Source of the DNA: Chlorella sorokiniana
Lineage: Eukaryota > Chlorophyta > Trebouxiophyceae > Chlorellales > Chlorellaceae
Assembly (NCBI GenBank): GCA_025917655.1
Contig: CP084611.1
Location: 496,001 to 560,000 of the forward strand
DNA length: 64,000 bases
Reading direction: 5' to 3'
Positions 31,125 to 42,509 of the stretch are shown here, in pieces. How positions within the stretch are numbered: position 1 is the stretch's first letter; each line of letters begins with the position of its first letter. A model generated the notes under the pieces. That model had not been told where the DNA came from. It ran no database searches and was given only the letters and a program-made list of their open reading frames with translations. A program made the translations under genes and the position numbers.

Positions 31125-34100
31125 GCCCCGCGGAGCTTGAGCAGCACCCAGACACCCAAGTGTTCCTGCAAGCGCTTGAGGCGCTAGATGCCCCGCCGAG
31201 CGGCGCCGCCGCCGAGCGGCCCGACCGCCAGGCGGCGCGGAGCCTCTTCTGCCGCGAGGTCAGCCCTGCTCCACGAGCCGCCCCCGGTTTGCGCATCATA
31301 TGAGGCCTTGATTGCTGAAGCGGCAGCCACTGCTGGCCCGGCGGCTGTGGTTCTCCTTGTGTGCGGCGCTCAAATCGTGAGCCGCCAAGCAACAGCACGC
31401 AGGGTTGTGCTGAAGGAAAGCTTGGCCGGCGGTGCAGGAGGAGCTGTTTGTGGCGCGCGCCCTGGCCGCCTGGATGTCATGGGCGGCATCGCCGACTACT
31501 CGGGCTCGCTGGTGCTGCAGCTGCCGCTGGCGGAGGCGTGCCACGTGGCGGTGCAGCGGCGGCGGGCGCGACGGGGCGCCCACCCTGCGCGTGGTCAGCT
31601 TCAACGACGGCGCAGCGAGCCGCGCCCCGCGTATGAAGCCCCGCTCGCGCAGCTGGTGGGCCGCGGCGGCAACGCTCAGCCTTTTCCTCTGAAACGTCTG
31701 TGACCTGGTGTGCCACCCTTCTGTGGCGCGGCGCTGCTGGGCAGCAAAAGCGATAAGCCGGGCGCACCCTTTGCCACCCGTTGGCCGCCGCCGCAGTTCC
31801 CAGGCGGCCAGCCCCTGGCGTACGCCGAAGCCCAGGCCCTGTTCAAGCGCGACCCCTCCCTCAGCTGGGCGGCGTACGTGGCGGGGGCGCTGCTGGTGCT
31901 GGCGCGCGAGAGAAGGGCGCGCTTTGAGCGCAGCCTGGCCATCCTCGTCTCCTCTGGTGCGCGTTACCCTGGTTCCATCATGCTGAGAACGGTGGCAGGG
32001 TGCAGCCGTCTTGCGTGTCCAATGCGTCATCTTCGCGGCTGCCAGCGATTCAGGGCAAGACTTGCGCCCGCGCTCAGCGCTCCTGCACACAGCCGCCCGC
32101 CCGTCCGCCCCTCTCTGGCTGCAGGCGTGCCGGAGGGGAAGGGTGTGAGCTCGTCGGCGGCGGTGGAGGTGGCGTCCATGGCGGCGCTGGTGGCGGCCCA
32201 TGGCCTGTCCTTGGACGGTCGCTCGCTCGCGCTGCTGTGCCAGAAGGTGGAAAACTGCGTTGTGGGTGAGTGAGGGGAGCGTCATTCGGAGTCAGTAGCG
32301 TGCTGCTGAGCAAGCTCTTCCCGCAGCTGTCTGCCCGCCAGGCGCCGAGCCCTTCCAGCTGACGGCAGCTGTTAGATCGATCCCCATCAGCGCTTGTGTG
32401 GTCGGGACCCAGCGCTGCGCTTGCGGCGGCCCTGGGCCCTGCCCTCAACGGCACAGCGCACATCGTCCCCGCCTGCTGTTTGCCTGTGTGCAGGCGCCCC
32501 CTGCGGCGTCATGGACCAGATGACGGCGGCTCTGGGCCGTGAGGGGCGGCTGCTGGCGCTGCGCTGCCAGCCCGCGGAGCTGCTGGGGGAGGCCGGCATC
32601 CCGCCCCACCTCCAGTTTGTGGGTATCGACTCGGGTGGGCGGCATGCTGTTAAGATCCGCTGTTTCTGCTCGCTTCACCGTCCCCAGAGCTTGCACCTTG
32701 GCCTGGGGGGCCTGCAACGCCTCTCTCGCCGCTGGAAGCCCAGCTGCAGCGGTGCGCAGCGCTGGGCCGCCCCTCAACCCCATGGAGCAGGGCCGTGCTG
32801 CCTGCTGAGCTCACCCCGCCCTGCCGCCGTCCGCTCCTGGCCCCAGGCAAGCAGCACAGCGTGGGCGGCTCCGACTACGGGCGGGTGCGGGTGGGGGCCT
32901 TCATGGGACTGCGCATCGCCAGCCAGCTGGCGGCGGAGGCGAGCGGCGGCGGCGGCGGCGGCGCCAACGGCGACGTGAAGCCTCTGGGTGCGAACCTGGG
33001 CAGCAACTTGCTGTTGGTTCCATTGCGGAGGCTGCCTCCAATGCCTGGGTATACATGCACCACGGCATCTGTGATCCCTTTGTGCAAGCAGGTGCCCCCA
33101 CTCCTCCTTCGCACAAATCACTCCACCACCAAGCCCCTGCCTGAAACCCACAGGCGGCGGCTACCTAGCCAACGTCCCCCTTCCGAGTTTGTGTGGCGCC
33201 ACGAGCAGCAGCTGCCGGAGAGCCTGACAGGGGCGGCCTTCCTGCAGCGCTACGGCAGCCACTGGGACGACGTGACACGCGTGCAGGCAGAAGAGGTGAG
33301 CAGCCGAGGGCGGCAACGGCGAGCGGCGCCTAGTTTTGGAGGATGCTACGCCCTGCCCGCGCGGCAGCCTGCCACCTGGCCATCCCCTGGCCCCGCTCAG
33401 GGAGCAGCCGCCAGGTTTCTCTCACGCCCAAAGCTGGCAAGCACGCATACAGATCCAGCACTGCGCCCTGACCCCGGCAGGTGTATGCCGTGCGCACGCC
33501 GGCGGGGCATCCTGTGCACGAGAACTTCCGAGTGCACGCCTTCCGCCAGGTGGGGCTGGGTGCTTTGTTTGCTGGGGATGGTTCTGGGGAGCTGCCATGG
33601 CCCGGGGGTAGGGGGCGGATGGGGGGAGGGGGATTTCAGCGGGAGGCAGCAGCTGTATGCGATCCAAGCTGCCGCCCTTGCTGCCCTGGTGGCGGACCTC
33701 CCATCACAAACTTGCCGTCTCTTTGGCGCGCCGCCGACTGCCCCATGCTGCTTCTTCATCTGCAGGTGCTTGCAGCCCCTGCCGCCGCCGAGCAGCTGGA
33801 AGTGCTTGGGGAGCTGATGCTGCAGTCGCACGCCAGCTACAGCCGTTGCGGGCTGGGCGCCGAGGGCACCGACCGCCTGGTGCAGCTGGTGGCGGAGGAG
33901 CGCGCGGCTGCGGTGGCTGCCGGGAGCAGCCCGCCGTGCACGGCGCCAAGATCACGGGCGGCGGGTCGGGAGGTGGGGGCAGCTGCCGGGGGCTGCTGAG
34001 ACGCAGCGTGGGCTCACCTGCTGTGTCGGCAACTTTGCCAGCTGGTGGGGTCGGAGATTCCTCTGCACGGCATGCCGGCAACCAGAATCCATCCATGCCG

Positions 34101-34459
34101 CAGCACACACTCGCTGCCGCTGCTGCCGCCGCCCCTCGCAGGCACTGTGTGCATCCTGGCGGCGGCTGGGCCGAGCGGCGACGCAGCAGTGCAGCGCATT
34201 GTGCAGGTGTGCAGGGCCCGCCTGCCCGCGCTTGCTGCCGCAGCCGTGGGCATGCTCCAGCTGCACCTTCCATCTCATGCCCACCTGGGTCAGAGACTGC
34301 CTTGTGCAGCCGCGTAAAAAACAACCTTTAACCTAGAGCTGTCCCGCTGTCCTGCAGCGGTACAGCCAGGAAACGCGGTACGAGCCAAAGGTCTTCCGCG
34401 GCTCCTCCTGCGGCGCCGCAGAATACGGTTTCCTGCGCCTCACCCCCGTTCCATCGTGA
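31125..34459 (+). CDS. ARA1: L-arabinokinase, GHMP kinase half only
   Basis: The supported exons are about 31125-31258, 31438-31956 (unresolved inside), 32125-32265, 32494-32634, 32847-32987, 33154-33295, 33481-33549, 33766-33972, 34142-34206 and 34358-34459. All three GHMP signatures are present: the sugar-binding [14 protein letters not shown], the ATP loop [15 protein letters not shown], and the C-terminal [13 protein letters not shown] (after a shift). The surrounding sequence ([53 protein letters not shown]) is typical of plant arabinokinase, which phosphorylates L-arabinose for sugar-nucleotide salvage. Plant enzymes have a glycosyltransferase-like N-terminal half of about 500 residues; the linker is visible here but there is no room for that half. 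At least five one-base shifts are needed (about 31462, 31570, 31625, 33178, 33931). Confidence 0.8.
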
Positions 34460-34710
34460 AAAGCAACACAATACCTCCGTTGCACTCGTCCTGCCCTGCT
34501 TTCGAGTTGTCTTTACTGCGAACAATCAAAACATATCTATGCAGCACTTTTTCACTGAAACATAAGATGTGACCGCAGAACATAAGATGTGACCGCATGC
34601 ACTGGTTTTCGCATAAAATGTGAGTTCAACTTGCGTACGGCTCGCACTGCCGCAAACCCATCGGGCCTTTCGGGATGCTGGGGAAGGCTGCTCTCTTCTG
34701 GGCATCAACA
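34460..34710. other. Convergent 3' region of arabinokinase and septin
   Basis: The two genes end tail to tail with 251 bases between their stop codons. The stretch is AT-richer than its surroundings and carries the 17-base duplication annotated separately. Confidence 0.55.
34561..34597 (+). repeat. 17-bp unit repeated twice
   Basis: cataagatgtgaccgca occurs at 34561-34577 and again at 34581-34597, separated by gaa. A weaker third match (gcataaaatgtga) follows at about 34610-34622. It lies in the shared 3' region of two convergent genes. Confidence 0.8.
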
Positions 34711-37700
34711 TCACCACGCGCGGCTCAGCTGCAGGGCCGCACCCTGCCGGGCGCCACCAGCCCCTGCCCCTGGTGCGCCGCTCCTCGGCCTCACGCTTGC
34801 GCGGCGTCGCAGCGAGGGCCGGCGGGCGTCTGTGTCGGCCCGCGCGGCGCCGGTGGCCGTCGGCTCACTCCCCCAGAACTGCCACCAGGGCCGCCGGCGG
34901 TACGCCGCCTCCTTGAGCAGGCGCGCCTCCTCCACCTCCCGCCTGCATCGCAGGGCGGCAGGTCGCATTTTGCATGGAACCCCTCGCTGCGAGCTCTCAT
35001 CCCCCAAGTTTTCAATGCGTCAACGTCGGCCTGGCTGCTTCTGTGGCGGATGCCGGGCTGCCCCGGGACCAGCTCAGGAGCCTGCCTCCGCCTCCCCACC
35101 AACCCCACCCCGTGCAGCCTCCCAGCCTGCCCACCAAGCCCAGCCACATCAGTTCTCACCTGCAGGCAGAGGCAGGGATGGAGCGGTACCAGTCAGACAG
35201 GTCGTACCGCTCAATCAGCCGGAACAGGCGCTCCAGCTGCACTGCCCTCCTGCCCAGGCAGGGGCAGCATTGAGCCGCGGCTGCAGACACCCGGCCAACT
35301 AGGATAGCGCCAAGGCCGGCAGCTTGCAGAGCACCGCCAGCAGCCCACCCACCTCATGCGCTGCTCCTCAGTCTCCAAGGCGCGGCTTGCCTTTTCGGCC
35401 ACCTGCCCAACGGCCTGCTTGGTCACGTCGACCACAGCGCCGCCCGTGCTTTTGGCCACAGCAGCGGCCTGCATACGTGTGTGACAGGACGGACGATGTG
35501 TCGTGCCATAATGAGGAGGCCACGGAGGCAGACTGTCATGTGCCAGGACGAACGATGTGTCGTGCCAAGAAGAGGAGGCCACAGAGGCAGACTGTCGATA
35601 TACCAACCCCCACGCAAGCAGTCGAGTGGTAAAAAGTGCACGGATCCAACTCGCCTCTTGTGCCTTGTCCCCCACATCGTTCACAGCGTCCTTAGCGTGC
35701 TCTACCACCTCGCCGACCTGCTAAGGGAGCACACACTGAGCTTCAGCAGACTGGAGCGCAGCTTGCAGCCGGTAGCGCGCCCATATGAGTCGGAGAAGCT
35801 CCACGCAGAGTGCCTGCCCAGGCCCAGTCCCCGGCGCGGCCCACCTTGTTCTTCACGCGGCGCACCGTCTCCCGCCGCTTCACCTCATCCTTGAGCACGC
35901 CGCCGCCGCCGGTCATCAGCCAGGCCGCTGCCACAAGCCCGCCTGCCAGCAGCAGCTTGCGGGAGATGCTGCCCAGGGCTCCCTGCACAAGGTGCAAGGA
36001 GGCAGCGAGTGGATGGCGTGCGGGGTTGCTGCACGGGGTTGAGCTGTGGGAACAAAGGTGCTGCCTTCAGAAAAAAAAAAAAAAAAAAAATCACTTACAA
36101 GGACGCCGCGGGGGCGCCCTCCCGCGCAGTGTGAGTGTCGGTACTCGTGGAAACGCTGCTCGGTACCGTCCTGCAGGCGGAGGGGCGGTGGGGGCACCAA
36201 ATAGTCAGGCTACTGATCAATCAGCCAGTTGCTGTCGGAGACTGCAGCCCCAGATATCACAGGTAGCAGCACAGCGCCAGCCAGCCGACCGCGGCCTGCC
36301 TTGAGCTCGCAGTATCCCGTCTCGAACAGCAGACGGCGCAGCACGGGCAAGTCTGCAGACAGGGGCATGATGGCGACAGGTCGCAACTCTTGCTTGTGCA
36401 CAACTGGGCTCACTTGTGAGTGTCAATGGTGAGAGTCGTTACGCCGACTGCTGGCACGCCCCCACCCACTCCCTACACAAAACACACACACAGCACAGAC
36501 ACAGCACAGACACACATCCGACCTCCTCCTGTTAAAGAGCCAGCAGGTTTGGTTGGTGGCAAGCGAGCAGCGCGCACCCGAGTGCTGAGTCAGCATGGCC
36601 TCCACCGAGCCCCAGGGGTACTTGCGCACAGGCCAGAACCTGCACAGGGGCAGGCGGGGTGGTCAGCTTGGCCACGAGTTTGCTGGTGATGCAGCGGCCG
36701 TGCGTGCCAGGAGCAGGCGCCCTTCGCTGCAGCACTCCACCGCGCGGAGCGGGTCTGATTGGTGTCATGGCTCAGCAACCGTTGGCAGGAGGCAGGAAGC
36801 CTCTGCTCTGTGGCAGCCTTTCAGGGTCGGATTGTGGGAGCTGCCCGGCAGCTGCTGCCGGCAGCAGCCCGCCGCGCGCCTGCCCACCTTCCAACCTCCA
36901 GGTCCATAGTGTTGGAGCAGATGACGGCAAAGGGCGGGCCGTGGCGCGCGCCCGCCTCCTCCAGCGCATCGCGCGAGAAGGGAGAGCGCACGCCGCCGCC
37001 CCGCAGCGCCTCCCGCACTCGATGGCGGAACTCCTGCGGCGGTCATAACGATACTCGAAAAACTTCAGAGCTGAATGTCAAAGTTGGGCAATCAGCAAGA
37101 TTGTGGTGCAATCAGGGAGGCCAGTAGGCACGCCTGCACAGACGCTGTTGACACCCTAATCATGCAGTAGGAAGCCCAGCGGCAGCCGCATCGCTGCTGC
37201 AGCGGCATAATGAAAATGCCTGCAGCATTAGCATCAGCAGCGCTCGCTCCCCCAGCCTCCAGCCACCTTGAGCTCCTCGGCGGTCATGGTGTCTGCCTTG
37301 GCCAGCACCGGCACTACAGGCACTACAGCCGCCAGCTCACGCATGAAGGCCAGGTCGATCTGCAGGTTGGGGCAGGAGGCAGCAAAGCAGAGAATTATGT
37401 GACCTGCAGGGTGAAACAGTCATAGAATGCTCTGAAATCTTTGAGCTGCCGTTTGTGCTCAAGCGCCCAATTAACCTGCCCTTGCTCTTGCCAGGGCTGA
37501 GCAGTACCTGAAACTTCACACCAACTCACTACCGCAACAAACTTTTGTGTGCAGACATGCACGCGGCAGGCTGAGGTGGCAACAACCCCACCCACCTGCC
37601 GCATGCGGTGCGGGGGGATGAAGTAGAGGCAGACGTCTACCCGAGTGTCGCGGATGGCATGCATGGCCGCCTTGCGGTCTGGATCCTGCTCCTGCGGCAA

Positions 37701-39731
37701 AGAAGGGATCAGACAGAGAGGATTGCCCTTTGAAAAACAGCAGGTCGTTCAATGGCCGCAAGAAAAGCTTGGGCACAGGCCAAGGAGGAGGGGAGTGCGA
37801 GCATGCGACGTTGCTGCTCGACCCCAGCTTCAGGCTGGTTGGGGACTTTTTATCAGGCAGCAGGGGGCTGTGCGGTGGTCGGCAAACCTAAGCCTGAACA
37901 CCAGTAGCTGTTCGGCCCACAAATTCGGCCCACCTGCTCTAGGTACGCGCAGCTGCAGTCCTGCACATAATTCAGGATCACGCGGCGGTCGGTCTCGAGG
38001 TCCAGGGAGTCGCCGTAGCCTGTCGATCAGGCGCAAAGTAAACGGCGGCACAGGCATGAAACGTGGCAAAAACTGTGAAAGAGGGAATGCATGTGAAGAA
38101 ACGGCAGCACAGCAGACTGATGAGGGGCAGAGAGGCGTCGCAACACGACCCACCAGGCGTGTCCTGCAGAGGGGACCGCAGGGAAGCAGCAAAGCTTACG
38201 CCGTGCAGTGCAGATGCCCGGCAGGCCGGCTGCTTGGAAGACGCTGCATCGCCGTGACCAGCCTTGACATCGGCGGCCATGCGCCAGCCCCTGGGAACCT
38301 AAGCATGGCCGCCAGTGCAGGCTCCTGGCACCTTGAGCGCACCCCGCTTGGCAGCCGGCGCTGCCGCACAGTGCAGCAGGCTCAGCGCGGGCAGCCCCGC
38401 TGTCCCGGGGCTCACCTGCACGAGGTAATGATAGTACACCTTGTTCTCGCCGTCCTGCAGCACCACCTCGGTGCACAGCGCCTCCGGGCGGTCGCAGAAG
38501 ATCTGCACCAGGGGGTGGCTCGCAGGCAAGCCTTCTGACGGGCGGGGCACACAACAGGCGGCAGCTTGAGCTGGGATGCGAGCCTGCCTTGCCGCAGGAT
38601 CACTGCAGCCACGTGGCAGCAGGTGGCAGGCGAGCAAGGCGATGCGGCCGGTGGATAGCCCACCTGCTGAGCGTGGGGCACTGAGGCGTCGTTGACGGGG
38701 AACGAGGCGTCCCGGGCGTACGCGGCAAACAGGTTGCGCACGAAGGTGGTTTTTCCCAAGCCAGACTCTCCCACCAGCAGTATCTTCATGTACCTGCATT
38801 GTAGAAGGCAGAGCCGGGAAAGACAGTGTGGATCTGACGAGCGAGATGGAATGGAGGCGCGTGTGGGGGTGTCATGGTCAAGTGTCGGGAACGGCTACCG
38901 CTGTTTGTCATGTGGCATCTCCGCTTTTAGAGGTCATGCAACACAAAGGGGTCTAGCGCTAGTGTTCATGGCAGCGCTAGTCCATGCATGAGTCCATGCA
39001 TGCTACCTCAGCAATGCAGGCTATAGCCAGGTGCTGCCGCTGCCGCCTGCGCGCCCGCGCCCCACCACCACACACACACACACACAGCTCACTTGTGAGT
39101 CCAGTGGGGCTTGATGCGCGGCAGGCCTGCAAAGGCGTTGCGCAGGTCCAGCTCTCGCACCTCCGTCAGGGACTCGCGCTTGGAGCGGGCAGAGCCCTCC
39201 ACCACAGCGGTGGCCTGCTGCGAGTGCAGCGCCCGCGGTGGGGTTGCCGGCGCCGCGGCGGCATCGGCAGCAGGCGGCAACTGCGGGCTCATGCCCAAGG
39301 ATGGCCCAGAGTTAGGGCCTTCCAGCTGGTATGGGCTGCAACATGGATGTGTTTAAAGCATCTGTCAGCAAGTCAGCCAGTCCTGGTCAGCGGCGCCCGC
39401 TCAGCGGCTTCTGAACACGCGGCGTGGCTGAGGGCATTCACCTCGCTGGAGAGCCGCTGTCATCTGCTGGCTGCTGCTTGCTGCTCCGGCTTGAGGGCGC
39501 CCACACTTTCATTTCCGGCTTTCTGGCACTATGCCCCTGGCGATCATGCTCTGGGTAGCTTCCGCCATCATACTCCTCCATCTTGCGGCCCTGGTGGCCG
39601 TTTAGGCCCTCGTAGTCTGTAGAAGAGTCGCGCACGCTGGCCGTGTGCGGCTGCGGGGACGCAGAATCGCTCAGCAGCTCCGCTGCCTCGCTCCTAGTGG
39701 CGTTGAGCAGCACTGTTGTGCTCTCAGCCAT
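34711..39731 (-). CDS. SEP1: Septin GTPase with a C-terminal membrane segment and LEA-like helical tail
   Basis: There are seventeen exons: 39731-39442, 39335-39093, 38793-38664, 38502-38416, 38163-38154, 38019-37934, 37691-37596, 37359-37267, 37033-36888, 36639-36578, 36352-36300, 36170-36099, 35982-35845, 35717-35655, 35468-35353, 35249-35160 and 34942-34711. Every phase matches, giving 668 residues. The G domain shows the P-loop GESGLGKTT (about 186-194), DTPGYGD (251-257) and AKAD (334-337), then the septin region (DLPVLRRLLFETGYCELK, HEYR). Septins form membrane-bound filaments at division sites and cell cortex. Unusually, a hydrophobic segment (LLLAGGLVAAAWLM, about 466-479) follows. 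After it comes an Ala/Lys/Glu helical tail (EHAKDAVNDVGDKAQE, AVGQVAEKASRALETEEQ) and a WWQFWG motif near 611-616. Introns 36299-36171 and 35654-35469 start with GC. An alternative stop in intron 36299-36171 (at 36210) would give a shorter protein lacking the tail. Confidence 0.9.
38154..38163 (-). other. 10-nt micro-exon of the septin gene coding DTPG
   Basis: The ten bases gacacgcctg lie between a CTCTGCAG acceptor and a GTGGGT donor. They join exon 4 (phase 0) to exon 6 (starting GCTACGGC) to give Asp-Thr-Pro-Gly-Tyr-Gly-Asp. No other source of the G3 motif exists between the flanking exons, and leaving it out breaks the frame. Confidence 0.85.
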
Positions 39732-39999
39732 TACGAAACGGGATAAAGAAGAGATGCCGGGGGCCAAGGCAGGCTTCTGCCTGCAATGGGCTTGCCGCGG
39801 CAATTGGAAAGGGCATGGCCAGTCATCGGCCTTCCTGGCTGCGCTGGCAAGAGAAGTCGATGAGCGGCGCCCTGCACGGTACTTTAAAGTGCCGATTCAG
39901 AGGTCGAGGGTCGGGGATGGCGTCTGAGGTGTGCAGCAACCGATTTGCAGACGGGAAACGCCACGCTTCCACAAACTGACCCCTCCTGCGCTGAACTTT
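39732..39999. promoter_or_regulatory. Divergent promoter region between septin and the RRM gene
   Basis: The septin ATG (39731, minus) and the RRM-protein ATG (40000, plus) are only 268 bases apart, so both promoters must lie here or overlap the 5' leaders. I see no clear TATA box. Confidence 0.5.
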
Positions 40000-42509
40000 A
40001 TGCAGGATGGGTCGCTGAGCGAGGAGGAAGGCAGCAATGGCTGCTGCTTGAGCCCCGCTGGTCAGTCCCGGCTTGCAGCGCTGGTAGCGGGTTGCAAGGG
40101 TGCACGGTTGACCCAAAGCTGAAACTGTGCTGCCACATCGATGTCTTTCCCGCACCTGTGATCACCAGTGTATGTTTCTCCTGGCGTTGGAGAGCATGGA
40201 GGCTGTGCGAAGCTGTTTATATTCAACCTTGCGCGCACAGTGCGCGATGCCGACCTCGAGCCGCTCTTCGCTCAGTTTGACCCGGTCTATGCCTTGGTGG
40301 CTGTGGGCAAGAAAGGTGGCCTGATGAGACCTGCCTGTTTCGAGCACCGTCGAGGCCATGCGCCATGAGGCGTGCGTTTGCACTGCTGCAGGCACCAGTC
40401 GCAGGTTTGGCTTTGCCAAGTTTCACACCCAGGAGGCGGCGCAGGCAGCGCTTGACGCCCTGCGCGGGACACTCCTGCACGGCAAGGAGATGGACTTGAA
40501 GTTTGCTGTGGCCGACGATCCAGATCCGGGCAATGGCGTGCTGGCCAAGAGCCGTGCTAAGATGCGGGTGTGTGGGTATTGCCTGCAGTGCTGTGCTGCG
40601 CGTCTTTTATGTGATTGGTGGGCGGGTGCAGTTCAACTGCACAGCATCCGTTTACCCCTTGCCTGCAGGCTTCTGCTGTCAACGATATGACAAGATTAGC
40701 CGCTCTGCCACCACCCACCGATGGCACGCGGACAGATGCTTCAGCAGAACAGCCGCAGTATTGCACGCCCACCCTGCCAGGTTGGCCTGCCAGGCCATCC
40801 GTTCCGCCTTACTGCATGCAAGCGCAGACAGCACAATCGCTTGTCATGCATGCCTCCCTGCCGCTGCCTTCGCCAGTGACAGCACCCAACAGTCTGCCAG
40901 CACCCAGCATGGCTGCCCAATTCATGAAGGGGTATGCTGTTCCAGCAGCGATGCCCGATTACCAGCGACCGAGCCCCAGCTTGCGTGGAGCTCCAGCTGC
41001 GGCTCCACCTTTCCACCAGCATGAACCGCTGCCTCTACAGCACATGCTGGTAGTTGCTGGCATGCCAGGTAGGTCAGGCAAGAACATGCTGCCCCTGCAC
41101 CACGAGATGTTCACAGGGTTGCGCACCGTCCTGCCTAGTATGCAGGCCTGCACCATGCGTCCATCACGCAGCTGGTGTGGAGCTTCCAGCCTCTCAGCAT
41201 CAGCACAGGCATCGACCTGGCTGGCTATGAACAGGTGGGGCTGAAGCATTCTAGTTGGCTAGCGGCCCATCCAAGTGATATGCCTGTTGAAGGTAGTGAT
41301 TGAGCAACCGCGTTCCATTTGCAGACGTCTGTGGTGTTTGCGGAGCTGCAGCAGGCGCAAGCAGCGCAGGATGCCATCCGGCGGTGCGCTGCAGAGGCAG
41401 GCTCAGGGCTTGTCACCAGCATCGTGACAATCCCTCTTCAGCACCCCAGGCCGCGGTCAGCGCTTCCCGCTATGGAAGCGCAGGCTGCTTACGCAACACT
41501 GATGCCTGCTGGAATGCAGCCTCCAGCGCCCAAGGCCACCCTGCCAGGCCTGCCACCGCTGTCACAGGCACAGCACTGTCACGCGGGGAAGCGCTTGCTG
41601 CTGGTCAGTTGCCGCCGCCCACAGTGCAGCAGCAGCGTGAGGCTGTCACCATGCGGCCCCTGTATGCGGGACCTCGCCCCCTCACATCGTAAGCTGATGC
41701 TGCCAGACTGACTCGGGCATCACATGCAATACAAACCTGGCCAACTTTGAAGCTTGCCACCAAACTCTCAATTTTCTGCTCTGTTTGCAGAGGCCTCCTG
41801 GCTACCCCTACATCTGGCCGCCCCCGCCCAACCAGTGGCCCCCACAATCTGACCCTGTGGCAGGGCCCCCTGGTCCTCCCGCTGCCTTCCCATCGCCACC
41901 TTTCCAGCATCTGAGCGGGCAGGAGCCTGATTTGGCAACAGAAGTTCATCACACACAGCAACAGCGCGCTGCCCCACCACGCTATGCTCACCTGGGCTGC
42001 GCTCTGCCAGAGGCACTTGAGGCTCCAGCCTCCCGAGACGTCTGAACCCAGCCGCCGCCCCGTTCATGCCCACAAACCTCGGTCATGCCGCTGCAGCAGC
42101 CGCCGCTGCTCCTCGGCACATCACCGCCCGCCTGCCTGCCGGACGTCGGCACCGACAGTAGCAATGCCACCCGTGGTGAGCTGGCTGGTTCAAATTATGC
42201 GTTGTGCTTGAATAGGATGCATTTCATGTGTCCAGCGCTAGTCTTTTGCCCTGCCCTCTGCCAGTGCAGATACACGCCACCTTCAGCGGAGTTGTGGCTG
42301 CTTTAGCAGACCGCCCCCACTTGCCATCACAGGAGCGGCTGCACCAGGAGGCCGCGCCCACCGGCGCTGCACCGCTGGTGGGGGCTGGATCGGCGGATTA
42401 TGTTTCCGGGACAGAAGGTGCGGAGGACATCCTGTGGGTCGTGCTCTCTGAGATTGGCCGTCACCCTTGCGCTGCTGCTGAGGGGCTGCAGCACGAATGC
42501 CGCAGATGA
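40000..42509 (+). CDS. RNA-binding protein with one clear RRM and a Pro/Gln/Met-rich C-terminus
   Basis: Exons with matching phases are 40000-40060, 40169-40315, 40392-40567, 40669-41068 and 41146-41234; another starts at 41325. The RRM spans exons 2 and 3: RNP2 is LFIFNL (in AKLFIFNLARTV) and RNP1 is RRFGFAKF. A second RRM-like half (QLVWSFQPLSISTGIDLAG, then TSVVFAELQQAQAAQDAI) lies in exons 5 and 6, separated by a long disordered Pro/Met/Gln-rich linker. RRM proteins of this build act in mRNA processing or translation control, but the targets are unknown. A one-base shift is needed near 41575. Exons after 41790 are open (PPGYPYIWPPPPNQWPP), but the true stop is unsure; 42509 is the last stop of the natural reading and would overlap the next gene's start. 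Confidence 0.7.

Noticed and set aside
31296-32285. A 329-codon minus-strand open frame
   Set aside because: It is antisense to well-supported arabinokinase exons and has no splice or family support.
36069-36091. A run of about 20 A as evidence of a retroposed sequence
   Set aside because: It lies inside a septin intron, between two good splice sites, with no target-site duplication or coding remnant next to it.
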